Below, in pieces: positions 7,514-16,177 of a stretch of DNA of 58,143 nucleotides (position 1 is its first letter; every line of letters starts with the position of its first letter). Below the pieces are notes generated by a model that worked only from the letters and a program-made list of their open reading frames with translations, had not been told where the DNA came from and ran no database searches. Made by a program: the position numbers and the translations under genes. The DNA is from DAOTZR01 sp034432595 (lineage in GTDB: Bacteria > Chloroflexota > Anaerolineae > B4-G1 > SLSP01), in the NCBI GenBank assembly GCA_034432595.1, contig DAOUBT010000064.1, positions 1 to 58,143 of the forward strand. Direction: 5' to 3'.

Positions 7514-8365
7514 ATGTCTGAATGGATACCTTACACAACCTATCGCTCTCACGCCCCCCACACCGTGACGGGAAACGTGCTCGCCCTGCCGCGGGTGTGG
7601 AGTCCGCACCTGCAAAACGCGCGTGACGTGCTCGTCTACCTGCCCCCATCCTACAACCGCGAGCCGCAACGTCGCTATCCCGTGCTCTACATGCACGATG
7701 GACAAAATCTCTTCGACGCGCACACCAGCTATGTCGGAGAGTGGGGCGTGGATGAAACCTTAGAGGCGTTAAGTCAGGAGGGCATCGAAATCATCGTCGT
7801 GGGCGTCTTCAACGGCAAGGAAGAGCGCCGCCTTGAGTACAACCCCTTCCCTTCGCGCTTTGGCCCTGGCAAAGGCGAAGCCTACATGCGCTTCCTCGTG
7901 GAAACGCTCAAGCCGCGCATAGATGCCGACTTCCGCACCCGGCCTGAGCGCGAGCACACCGGCATCATGGGGTCTTCGATGGGCGGTCTCATCAGCCTCT
8001 ACGCTTTCTTCAGCTTTAGCGCCGTCTTCGGCATCGCTGGCGTGATGAGTCCCGCCTTCGTCATCTCCTACCCCGACGTGCTGACGTATCTCGCCGCGCA
8101 GCCTTACGTGGAAGGGAAGCTTTACATGGACGTGGGAACACGCGAACTGGTGGGGATTTCCTTCTGGGATGGCCTCATCGGCCTGGGGTCATGGCGCTAT
8201 TTGCGCAGCGTGCGGCGCGTGGCGCGCCTGCTGCAAGCCAAAGGTTACCACAGCCCGCGCGCCTTTTTCTATGTGGAAGAAAAGGGCGCACGCCACAACG
8301 AGGCCGCCTGGAAACGCCGCCTCCCAACCGCCCTGCGCTGGATGTTTGGCGCCGCCGTCCCTTAA
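7514..8365 (+). CDS. Alpha/beta hydrolase, esterase D / enterochelin-esterase-like
   Basis: A 283-residue cytoplasmic hydrolase of the putative-esterase family. The fold markers are YPVLYMHDGQNLFD near residue 56 (oxyanion-side strand), the nucleophile elbow GSSMGGLIS around residue 155, an acidic residue in the DVGTRE segment, and a late His in ARHNEAAW near 263, giving a plausible Ser-Asp-His triad. The start at 7514 has a purine-rich site just upstream; the longer frame from 7388 runs through the promoter. No signal peptide is visible. It is a single gene; its stop codon shares bases with that of the convergent sugar kinase. The substrate is unknown. Confidence 0.88.
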   Translation: MSEWIPYTTYRSHAPHTVTGNVLALPRVWSPHLQNARDVLVYLPPSYNREPQRRYPVLYMHDGQNLFDAHTSYVGEWGVDETLEALSQEGIEIIVVGVFNGKEERRLEYNPFPSRFGPGKGEAYMRFLVETLKPRIDADFRTRPEREHTGIMGSSMGGLISLYAFFSFSAVFGIAGVMSPAFVISYPDVLTYLAAQPYVEGKLYMDVGTRELVGISFWDGLIGLGSWRYLRSVRRVARLLQAKGYHSPRAFFYVEEKGARHNEAAWKRRLPTALRWMFGAAVP

Positions 8366-9936
8366 CCCCGCCGCCACGCGCGATAGCGGGGCGGATAGCC
8401 GGTAATATCGCGGATTTCGGCGTAGAATCGCTTGAGGTGCGGATAGAGCTGCCGATAGACGCGCTTGTAGAGCGCGTCATAAAGCGCGTGGGTGGCCGGG
8501 TTCGGCTCAAACCGTTCGCCGACGCGCGTCATGGCAGCGACGGCCTCCCGAAAATCGGCATGCAGCCCCAGGCCTACCGCCGCGTCTATCGCCGCACCCA
8601 GCGCCGAAGCCTCGTAAACGTGCGGACGCGAAACCGGCATGCCGAACACATCCGCCGTGATTTGCAGCGCCACGTTGCTCTGCGAGCCGCCGCCAGCCAC
8701 GCGCAACTCCGTAATCGGCGTATGCGTCCGTTTTTCGCAGCGCTCCTTCCCCTCCCGCAGCGCGTAGGCCAGCCCTTCCAAGATCGCACGGTACACGTGG
8801 GCGCGCGTATGCACATCCCCAAAACCGATGATGGCGCCCTTGGCTTCCGGCCCCGGCTCGCGCAACCCCGGTGACCAGTAGGGCTGTAACACCAGCCCCA
8901 TCGAACCCGCCGGCACGCGGCTGATCATCTCGTCAAAAAGCTGCTCCGGCTGGATACCCAGCTCGCTTGCCAGCCGGACTTCCTGATAGCCAAACTGATG
9001 CTTAAACCATTCCACCATCCAGAAGCCGCGGTAAATCTGAATTTCCAGGTTATAAGCGTTCGGCACGGCGGCAGGATATGGGGGGATAAGCGGGATGGCC
9101 TCGACATAGCGCGTCTGCGTGGTGTTGATGGTCGCGGTTGTGCCGTAGGAGAGACAGGCGGTGTACGGACTGAGGCAGCCAGCGCCGAGCACCTCGCAGG
9201 CCTTATCCGCTGCTGCGGCGATGATGGGCAACCCTTCCGGCAGGCCTGTGGCTTCCGCCGCCTCACGGGAAACCTCGCCCAACCGACCGCCGACCGGCAC
9301 CAGCTCCGGCAACATGTCCGGACGCATCGGCACCGCCTGCCATTTCCAATCCCAGCGTGCCGACCAGTGCTGGCGTTTATAGTCAAATGGGATGTAGCCC
9401 ACCTGACAGCCCACCGAATCCACAAAGCGACCGGTAAGCCGGTACGTGAGGTAGCCAGAAAGCAGCAGGTATTTGTACGTGCGCGCCCACACATCGGGTT
9501 GCTGCGTGCGAATCCAGTTCGCCTCGGCCTCGCTCTGCAGATAAGCGACCGTCTCGCCCATCCCGATGAGCGCAAAAATGAGGCCCCACAGGCCTTTGAG
9601 CGGCGGCAGGCCCTCCGTGCGGCGCTGATCGAGCCATACGATGGCCGGGCGCAGAGGTCGCCCGTCACGCCCCACGTTCACCACCGTGGCGCGTTGCGTG
9701 GTCAAGGCCATGCCGGCGAGGCGCGCGCGCAGCTCCGGCGTGAGCACTTGCCGCGTCGCCGCGCAAAGCTGTGTCCAGTAATAATCGGGGTCCTGTTCAG
9801 CCCAGCCGGGCTGAGGCGAAACATAGGCTTCCAGCGGGACCTGGGCTTTGGCCTGCAGATGCCCTTCAAGATCGAAAATCAAGGCGCGCACCGACTGTGT
9901 ACCGCAATCCACCGCCAGCATCAAATCCTGTCCCAT
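8362..9936 (-). CDS. FGGY-family carbohydrate kinase
   Basis: A 524-residue sugar or polyol kinase of the FGGY family (xylulokinase/glycerol kinase type), which phosphorylates a sugar with ATP in the cytoplasm. The N-terminal ATP-binding lobe begins AVDCGTQSVRALIFDLEG; FGGY_N elements GWAEQDPDYYW and AIVWLDQRR follow; the C-terminal lobe has SYGTTATINTT and the GGGSQSNVALQITADV signature. Length is typical. The exact substrate cannot be read from the motifs. It is monocistronic, convergent with the esterase (stops overlap in TTAA at 8362-8365) and divergent from the oxidoreductase gene at 10065. Confidence 0.92.
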   Translation of the reverse strand: MGQDLMLAVDCGTQSVRALIFDLEGHLQAKAQVPLEAYVSPQPGWAEQDPDYYWTQLCAATRQVLTPELRARLAGMALTTQRATVVNVGRDGRPLRPAIVWLDQRRTEGLPPLKGLWGLIFALIGMGETVAYLQSEAEANWIRTQQPDVWARTYKYLLLSGYLTYRLTGRFVDSVGCQVGYIPFDYKRQHWSARWDWKWQAVPMRPDMLPELVPVGGRLGEVSREAAEATGLPEGLPIIAAAADKACEVLGAGCLSPYTACLSYGTTATINTTQTRYVEAIPLIPPYPAAVPNAYNLEIQIYRGFWMVEWFKHQFGYQEVRLASELGIQPEQLFDEMISRVPAGSMGLVLQPYWSPGLREPGPEAKGAIIGFGDVHTRAHVYRAILEGLAYALREGKERCEKRTHTPITELRVAGGGSQSNVALQITADVFGMPVSRPHVYEASALGAAIDAAVGLGLHADFREAVAAMTRVGERFEPNPATHALYDALYKRVYRQLYPHLKRFYAEIRDITGYPPRYRAWRRG

Positions 9937-10028
9937 GCTTTTCGCTCCCTATCAGGTGTTCGCGCCAAGTATACCATGATTTGACCCTGCCCCTGCCGGA
10001 GAGGCGGGGTTGCTCCTCTGCGCGCCTG

Positions 10029-10037
10029 TGCTAAAAT
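10029..10037 (+). promoter_or_regulatory. Extended -10 promoter for the oxidoreductase operon
   Basis: TGC-TAAAAT (10029-10037) fits an extended -10; the -35 region (TTGCTC at 10010) is weak. The spacing to ATG 10065 leaves a short leader with a strong AGGAGG. Confidence 0.5.
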
Positions 10038-10064
10038 CAGCATACCACACACTCAGGAGGAAGC

Positions 10065-11102
10065 ATGCGCGAATTCATAGACGGAGCTACCGCCATCGTG
10101 CGCGGCGCCATCGCTGCGGGCTGTACCTTTTTTGCCGGATACCCCATCACCCCCGCCACCCCCATCCTGGTGCAGATGATGCGCGAATTGCCCAAAGTCG
10201 GCGGGATAGCCATTCAAGGGGAAGACGAGATCGCCAGCATCGGCATGTGCATCGGCGCGGTAAGCGCGGGAGCGCGCGCCCTGACCGCCACCAGCGGCCC
10301 CGGCATGAGCCTCTACAGCGAGAACCTCGGTCTGGCCCAGATTGCCGAAATCCCCTTAGTGATTGTGGACGTGCAGCGTTTAGGCCCGGCGACGGGCGGC
10401 GCCACCACCGTAGGCCAGGGGGATGTGCTTTTCGCGCGTTGGGGAACGGCTGGCGGCTACCCGCTCATCGTGCTCGCGCCCTCTTCCGTTGAAACCTGCT
10501 ACACCCTCACCATCAAAGCCTTCGCCCTGGCGGAGCGCTTCCAGTGCCCGGTTATTTTGCTCACGGATAAGGAACTCAACACCACCCTCACTACCGTGGA
10601 GCTACCTGAGATCAGCGTCACGCCCGAAACGCGCACCCGTCCGGTCTTCGATGGCGAGACGCTCCTGCGCATCACCGGCTCCACGCACGACGGCAAAGGC
10701 TATCTCACCAAAGATCCGGCGCGCATCGAAGCGCTCAACCGCCGCCTGTGGGATAAAATCATGGCGCACAAGGACGAGCTGGCCTACGGCGAGATGGATG
10801 TGCAGGCCGGTGCGCGCACCCTGTGGGTCTCTTTTGGCATCACGGCGCGCGCGATGCAGGCCGCCGTGCAGCGTGTCCGCGCGCGCGGCGAGGCTGTCTC
10901 CACCCTTACCCTGCACACGCTCTGGCCCGTGCCGGAAAGCCTCCTGCGCGAAGCCGCGCAAGGCGTCACGCGCATCGTCGTCGCCGAACTGAATCCGGGG
11001 TTGTACGTGCGCGAAATCGCTGCACTCTTCCCGGATCGGGAGGTGGTCAGCCTCGCGCGCATAGACGGCCAGCTCATCGCGCCGGAGCAGTTCACGGTAT
11101 GA
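10065..11102 (+). CDS. 2-oxoacid:ferredoxin oxidoreductase, alpha subunit (KorA-like)
   Basis: A 345-residue subunit of the pyruvate/2-oxoglutarate ferredoxin oxidoreductase family. It carries the pyrimidine-side thiamine domain (AGYPITPATPI, EDEIASIGMCIGA, TATSGPGMSLY) and the following transketolase-C-like domain (LWVSFGITARAMQAAV ... LHTLWPVPE). Such an alpha subunit normally needs a beta subunit that binds thiamine diphosphate and a 4Fe-4S cluster. None is encoded here: a start codon overlaps the stop (11099) but closes after eight codons, and the next gene is a thioesterase. The partner may be encoded elsewhere, or was lost. In context with acyl-CoA genes it may concern acyl-CoA or branched-chain oxoacid metabolism. 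Confidence 0.9.
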   Translation: MREFIDGATAIVRGAIAAGCTFFAGYPITPATPILVQMMRELPKVGGIAIQGEDEIASIGMCIGAVSAGARALTATSGPGMSLYSENLGLAQIAEIPLVIVDVQRLGPATGGATTVGQGDVLFARWGTAGGYPLIVLAPSSVETCYTLTIKAFALAERFQCPVILLTDKELNTTLTTVELPEISVTPETRTRPVFDGETLLRITGSTHDGKGYLTKDPARIEALNRRLWDKIMAHKDELAYGEMDVQAGARTLWVSFGITARAMQAAVQRVRARGEAVSTLTLHTLWPVPESLLREAAQGVTRIVVAELNPGLYVREIAALFPDREVVSLARIDGQLIAPEQFTV

Positions 11103-11220
11103 TAACGGTTCACACAACGATTTGAGCAGAGCTGATAGCTCGACGTTGCGGGCAATCAGCCTGCACCGTCGAAGCAGCAACGTTTGCGCAAGCAGAAACC
11201 CACATCCTTCGGGAGGTCGT
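11099..11220 (+). other. Possible scar of a lost downstream subunit gene
   Basis: ATG at 11099 overlaps the KorA-like stop in the ATGA arrangement typical of coupled subunits, but the frame closes after eight codons at 11123-11125. The same frame then stays open for about 35 codons up to the thioesterase start. I do not recognise any subunit sequence in it. It may be a deletion scar or just spacer; the evidence is only the coupled-start geometry and the missing partner. Confidence 0.3.
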
Positions 11221-11652
11221 ATGGAACAAAAACCATTTGAACACGAAATCACCTTCTTCGTTCGTTACGCCGATACCGATGCCATGGGCATCGTCCATCA
11301 CAGTGCTTACCTGCTCTGGTTCGAGGAAGCACGTTCAGCCTGGTTACGCGAGCGGTTAGGCTCGCCGCGCGGCTACGCCCTCATCGAAGAGGCCGGTTAT
11401 TTCTTCGCCATCACCGAAGCCTGGGCGCGCTATGTAGCGCCTTCGCGTTTTGGCGACCGCGTGACCGTGCGGACCTGGTGCACGGCCTTCCGCAGCCGCG
11501 GTTTCACCATGGAGTACGCCGTCCACAACGCCGACACCCGCGCCCTCCTGGCCGAGGGACGCACACGCATCATCGTCCTCAACCGCGCCGGGCGCCCCAC
11601 CCCGCTGCCGGAGCCGTGGGCCACGCAACTGCGCTGCTGCTGCGCCGAGTAG
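11221..11652 (+). CDS. Acyl-CoA thioesterase, 4HBT/YbgC-like hotdog fold
   Basis: A 143-residue hotdog-fold thioesterase that would hydrolyse acyl-CoA to acid and CoA in the cytoplasm. The family motif is clear: RYADTDAMGIVHHSAYLLWF (about residues 13-32), with the catalytic Asp in the DTDAMG segment. GGGAGG immediately upstream fixes the start at 11221; an upstream in-frame extension lacks a site. It is followed after two bases by the acyl-CoA ligase gene. The pair can drive opposing steps, activation and release of a carboxylic acid. The C terminus ends unusually in LRCCCAE. Confidence 0.92.
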   Translation: MEQKPFEHEITFFVRYADTDAMGIVHHSAYLLWFEEARSAWLRERLGSPRGYALIEEAGYFFAITEAWARYVAPSRFGDRVTVRTWCTAFRSRGFTMEYAVHNADTRALLAEGRTRIIVLNRAGRPTPLPEPWATQLRCCCAE

Positions 11653-11654
11653 CC

Positions 11655-13292
11655 ATGCCCCCTCTGCCGGACTTTCCGCCGCGCCCCTGGCTGGCGAGCT
11701 ACGACCCGCCGGTGCCCGCGCGCCTGACGTATCCTGTGCAGCGCGTGGAGAGCTTTCTGCGCGCCAGCGCGGAACGCTTTCCGCAGCGCACGGCGCTGGT
11801 CGAAGCCGCCAGCGGACGCCGCCTTACCTATGCCGACTGGGACGCGCAGAGCGACGCGCTGGCGGCGGCGCTCGTCCGCCAGGGTGTGCGCGCCGGCGAG
11901 GTGGTAGCCCTCTACGCCCCCAACGGTTTCTTCTTCGCGCAGGCTTTTTTTGGCATTTTGAAGATGGGGGGCGTGGTCGCGGCGGTCAATCCGTTATACG
12001 CTCCGCCCGAAGTGGCGTACCAGATAACGGACAGCGCCGCCGCAGTCTGCCTTGTGGAGGGTGCGCTCTACGCCACCCTGCAGCAGGCACGCGTCCTCGC
12101 CCCGGAGCTGGCCGGGTTGCGCGCCTTCGTCCACGCGCCCGCCCAGCCCTTGAACGGCCCCGATCAGGCCCTTGATGAGCTGCTGACCGCAGGCCATGCC
12201 ACCCCGCCAGCGTTGAGCGCCGACCCGGCCACTCCTGCCATCCTGCAGTACACCGGTGGGACGACCGGCATTGCCAAGGGCGCTATCGGCACGCACGGCA
12301 ATCTCGTCGCCAACACGCTGCAATTCGAAGCCTGGGTGCATGACCGTGCGGAGCATGAGGTGATTCTGGCCGCCCTGCCCCTGTTCCACGTGTACGGCCT
12401 TGTGCTCGCGCTTATCCGCGCGGCCTATCAGGGCGCCACCTTAGTCTTTGCGGAACGTCAGCCGGAAGCTTTGATTCACGCCATCCGCACCTATCGCCCG
12501 ACCTTTTTCCCCGGCGTGCCGGCTCTCTATCACGCGCTGCTGACCGTCCCGCACATCGAAGCTGTCGCCGCGGATTTAGGTTCGGTCCGCACCTGCATCA
12601 GCGGCGCGGCCCCGCTGCCCCCGGCCCTGGGCGAGCGTTTCGCGTCCCTGACCGGCGCACGGCTGCGCGAGGGTTACGGCCTCAGCGAGGCGCCGACCGC
12701 AACCCACTGCAACCCCCTGCGCGCCAATCGGCCCGGCTCCATCGGCCTGCCCTTGCCCGACATTGAAGCGCTCATCGTGGACGCGCAGGACGGCCACACG
12801 CCGGTGGCGGTGGGACAGGTGGGGGAGCTCATCGTGCGCGGACCGACGGTCATGGCGGGTTACTATCGCGCGCCAGCGTTGACCGCGCAGGCGCTGCGTA
12901 ACGGTTGGCTCTATACGGGTGACCTGGCGCGCATGGACGCGGAGGGGTATTTTTACCTGGTGGACCGCAAAGCCGACGTGATCAACACAGCCGGGTTTAA
13001 AGTCTACCCCAGTGAAGTGGAAGCTGTGTTACGGCAACATCCCGCCGTGCAGGATGTTGCCGTTGCCGGTGTCCCGGATGCACGGCGCGGGGAAGCTGTT
13101 CATGCCTGGGTCGTGCTGCGCAGTGGGCAGGCTGTGACGCCGGAAGCCCTGCGCGCCTGGGCCAGCGCTTATCTTGCGCGCTACAAACTTCCACGCGAAG
13201 TTCATTTTATAGAGGCTTTACCACGCAGTGCCGTGCAGAAAGTGCTGCGTCGCACCCTCCGTGCTCAAGTTTCGCCCATACAGGAGGATTAA
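11655..13292 (+). CDS. AMP-dependent acyl-CoA synthetase/ligase
   Basis: A 545-residue ANL-superfamily enzyme that activates a carboxylic acid with ATP and CoA, probably a medium- or long-chain fatty acid. Motifs in order: LQYTGGTTGIAKGAIGTH (P-loop A3, in the TGGTT form typical of fatty acyl-CoA ligases), YGLSEAPTATHCNP (A5), YTGDLARMDAEGYFYLVDRK (A7/A8), and the C-terminal catalytic-lysine segment AVQKVLRR (A10). ATG 11655 is two bases after the thioesterase stop. The 3' end contains AGGAGG (13282-13287) that serves the GTG start of the next gene, so these are translated in a chain. Confidence 0.93.
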   Translation: MPPLPDFPPRPWLASYDPPVPARLTYPVQRVESFLRASAERFPQRTALVEAASGRRLTYADWDAQSDALAAALVRQGVRAGEVVALYAPNGFFFAQAFFGILKMGGVVAAVNPLYAPPEVAYQITDSAAAVCLVEGALYATLQQARVLAPELAGLRAFVHAPAQPLNGPDQALDELLTAGHATPPALSADPATPAILQYTGGTTGIAKGAIGTHGNLVANTLQFEAWVHDRAEHEVILAALPLFHVYGLVLALIRAAYQGATLVFAERQPEALIHAIRTYRPTFFPGVPALYHALLTVPHIEAVAADLGSVRTCISGAAPLPPALGERFASLTGARLREGYGLSEAPTATHCNPLRANRPGSIGLPLPDIEALIVDAQDGHTPVAVGQVGELIVRGPTVMAGYYRAPALTAQALRNGWLYTGDLARMDAEGYFYLVDRKADVINTAGFKVYPSEVEAVLRQHPAVQDVAVAGVPDARRGEAVHAWVVLRSGQAVTPEALRAWASAYLARYKLPREVHFIEALPRSAVQKVLRRTLRAQVSPIQED

Positions 13293-16175
13293 GTGCCTAT
13301 CGCTTTTCTGGTTCAGATTGCAGCACGAGAAGGGAGAGCAGAACAGCCCCTTTCTGCCGAAGAACGGGCGCATTTTAAGGCCATCGTTCAAGAAGAAGCG
13401 CGCCGCTATGGCGGACAGGTTTTGCAGGTGCTGGCACAGCGCGCCATGCTCACTTTCGTCAAGGGCGACCCGATCAGCTTCGCCCTGGCCCTGCAAGACA
13501 GGCTTGCCAATCCCATCTGGGCGCCCATTCAGGTACTGCACGCCGGTCAGGTGGCGGGAGAAGATACCCTCAGCGATGACCGGATGTTGAATACCTTGCT
13601 GAGCCTGCAAGCTGCAGCCTGGCCGGGACAAATTCTCCTGAGCGCAGCGGCCACGCAAATTTGTCAGCTTCCGCCGGGGATTATCTTGCGTGATTTGGGG
13701 GTGCACCTCCTCGCCGACCTGTTGGAGCCGCGCCGTATCTACCAGGTCATGCGCAGCACATCCCCAACGGAAAGCTTCCCGCCGTTGCGCACCCTTTCCC
13801 AGCACGCGCACAACTTGCCGGCTTACCCCACGCCTTTCATCGGACGAGAGGAAACCCTGGAGTATATCATCCGTTTCTTTCGTCAGGCAGAGGGGCGCTG
13901 GCTGACGCTATTGGGGCCGGGTGGCATCGGCAAAACACGCTTAGCGCTCCAGGCCGGCGCGCGCCTGATCGAGGACTTTGCGGATGGGGTGTACCGCATC
14001 GCGATGGGCCATTTGGGTTCACTCAACACGTTCCTCATCACGTTGGGGGATGTGTTGGGCTTTACTTTTTACGGGCGCGAGGACTTGCAGGTCCAGTTAG
14101 GAACCTACCTCCACGATAAGGAAATCTTGCTGATTCTGGATAGCTGTGAACGTAGCCCGGAAGCACAGGCCTGGATTGCAGCGCAACAGATGAATGCGCC
14201 CAATTTGCGCGTCCTGGCGACGGCGCGCGAACGTCTGTATGTGCCGCGCGAGGTTGTTGTGGAACTGGCCGGCCTGCCATTACCCGACCCTGAGCGCGGC
14301 CTCACCCTGGAGAAAGCGGGGGCGACGCGCCTCTTCCTGGAGTGCGCGCGGCTGAACGTTCCGAACTTCAAGCCTACTGCGGAAGATAAGGCCGCCATCG
14401 AGCGCATCTGCACCCTGGTGGATGGTCTGCCCCTGGGGATCGAGTTGGCGGCAGCTTGGGTGGGCGCCCTGCCCTGCCGCGACATTGCCGATGAGTTGGA
14501 GTACAACCTGGACTTCCTGGCAACAACAGTGAACGGTAAAGCGCGCGAGGAACGCAATCTGCGCCGTTTGTTTGAGACAGCCTGGGCGCGTTTAAATCCA
14601 GGCCTGCAGCAGACCCTGCTGCGTTTGAGCGTCTTCCCAGCAGATTTCGCCGAAACGGATGCGGCAGCGGTGGCGAACTGTACCTCAGACGAGTTACACG
14701 CTCTGGCCGATAAGTCCATGCTCCAATCTCAAGGCAATGGACGTTTTGTTTTCCACCGCATCCTGCGCCAATATGCGCAAGAAAAAATGTCCCCACAAGT
14801 GGCTCAGACCATGCAGCGGCGCTTTATCGAGTACTATCTGGAAAAGCTGACCCAAAGTCTCGATGCCCTGCACGGAGCTGAGCAGCTCTCTACCCTGGAA
14901 GCTATCGGGCGCGAATGGGTCAATCATGTGCAGGCGTGGACATGGGGGCTGGAACGTCGTGAAAAAAGGTTCCTGCAGCAAGCGCTCCCTACCCTGACCC
15001 TGTTCATGGATATGCGCGGCCTGTGGCAGGATGCCTTGCGGCGTCTGCAGGAAGCCATGCAAGACCTGTGGCAAGGCGCTCCACCACCGGAAGAGGACGA
15101 GGAGCTTTTAGCCATGCTGTTGGCTTACACGGGTCTTTTCGAGTTGCGCATGGGACAGACTCCAAAAGCTGAAACCCATTTACAGCGTGCGCTGGCGCTA
15201 TTTGAAAAACATCACGTTACCGAAGGCATCGCTTACGCCTCCTACCGCCTGGGCGACACGGCCTATGGACAGGGGGATTACGCAAAAGCCGAAAGCTATT
15301 ATCAGCGAGGCCTGGAGCTGTACACCGCCCTTCATGACGTGTGGGGACAAATGGCGGTGCTTAACAACCTGGCTAATTTGCTGTTGAATCTGGGAAAAAC
15401 AGCCGAAGCTCAAGCCTGCTATGAAAAGTGCCTTGAATACGCCAAACAGTCAGGCGAGCAGTGGATGCGCAGTACGATTCTCTCTAATCTGGGGAATGTG
15501 CGCTTCCACGCGGGAGATTTGGAAGCAGCGTTGACTTACAATCAGGAGGCGCTGAGCATCAAACGCGCGCTGCGCGGGCGCATGGGCATTGCGGCGACGC
15601 TGCTCAATCTGGGCAACATTTACAACCTGCTCAACAAGCCCACCATCGCCGAAGGGTTGTTGCAAGAGAGCCTGACTGTCTACCGCGAGATTGGGGATTG
15701 GCGCGGCCTGGCTGCCGCTTATGAGGAAATGGGGCATACGTATTCAACCCAGAAACGCCATCAGGAAGCGCTGGAAGCTTTTGGCGAGTCGTTGCGCCTG
15801 CGCCGGTTGATGAATGATCGCTGGGGCGTGGTGAGTTCACTGAAAAGCGTAGCGCAGGGCCTGACCCAAAGTGGCTCGCCGCATCTGGCGCTGGAATATC
15901 TGCGCGAAGCCTGGCAACTATTAGCCACGCTTGATGCGCCCCCTTTGAGAACTACGGTGTTACTCGCTTATGCAGAAGTACTTACAGCTCAGGACATGTA
16001 CGATAAAGCTTATCTCATCGTAGAAGTCGTTTTGCGCGAAAGCCAGGATGCGATCAATCGCCTGCACGCCACCCATCTGCGACAGCGTTTAAGTTTCCTT
16101 ATGACGGAAGAGCGTCGGGAAAACCTGCGCCATCAAGCCGCGTCCCTCACCCTTGCGGATCTGAAGGTCGAGTGA
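13293..16175 (+). CDS. Cyclase-like / NB-ARC ATPase / TPR regulator
   Basis: A 960-residue signalling protein starting at GTG, with AGGAGG five bases upstream. Residues 1-155 look like the tail of a class III nucleotide cyclase domain that has lost its catalytic part (LPPGIILRDLGVHLLADLLE). Residues 180-480 form an NB-ARC-type ATPase: FIGREETLEYI, Walker A GPGGIGKT at 208-215, Walker B ILLILDSCE, and TARERLYVP. A winged-helix segment (LFETAWARLNPGLQQTLLRL) follows, then about seven TPR repeats from 600 to 900. No DNA-binding effector domain is seen, so it may act through protein contacts. It lies directly after the acyl-CoA ligase, which may place it in control of that pathway. Confidence 0.85.
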   Translation: MPIAFLVQIAAREGRAEQPLSAEERAHFKAIVQEEARRYGGQVLQVLAQRAMLTFVKGDPISFALALQDRLANPIWAPIQVLHAGQVAGEDTLSDDRMLNTLLSLQAAAWPGQILLSAAATQICQLPPGIILRDLGVHLLADLLEPRRIYQVMRSTSPTESFPPLRTLSQHAHNLPAYPTPFIGREETLEYIIRFFRQAEGRWLTLLGPGGIGKTRLALQAGARLIEDFADGVYRIAMGHLGSLNTFLITLGDVLGFTFYGREDLQVQLGTYLHDKEILLILDSCERSPEAQAWIAAQQMNAPNLRVLATARERLYVPREVVVELAGLPLPDPERGLTLEKAGATRLFLECARLNVPNFKPTAEDKAAIERICTLVDGLPLGIELAAAWVGALPCRDIADELEYNLDFLATTVNGKAREERNLRRLFETAWARLNPGLQQTLLRLSVFPADFAETDAAAVANCTSDELHALADKSMLQSQGNGRFVFHRILRQYAQEKMSPQVAQTMQRRFIEYYLEKLTQSLDALHGAEQLSTLEAIGREWVNHVQAWTWGLERREKRFLQQALPTLTLFMDMRGLWQDALRRLQEAMQDLWQGAPPPEEDEELLAMLLAYTGLFELRMGQTPKAETHLQRALALFEKHHVTEGIAYASYRLGDTAYGQGDYAKAESYYQRGLELYTALHDVWGQMAVLNNLANLLLNLGKTAEAQACYEKCLEYAKQSGEQWMRSTILSNLGNVRFHAGDLEAALTYNQEALSIKRALRGRMGIAATLLNLGNIYNLLNKPTIAEGLLQESLTVYREIGDWRGLAAAYEEMGHTYSTQKRHQEALEAFGESLRLRRLMNDRWGVVSSLKSVAQGLTQSGSPHLALEYLREAWQLLATLDAPPLRTTVLLAYAEVLTAQDMYDKAYLIVEVVLRESQDAINRLHATHLRQRLSFLMTEERRENLRHQAASLTLADLKVE

Positions 16176-16177
16176 CC

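Noticed and set aside
11478..11654. Extension of the acyl-CoA ligase into the thioesterase gene
   Set aside because: Out-of-frame reading of the thioesterase with no ligase homology; ATG 11655 gives the normal N-terminus.
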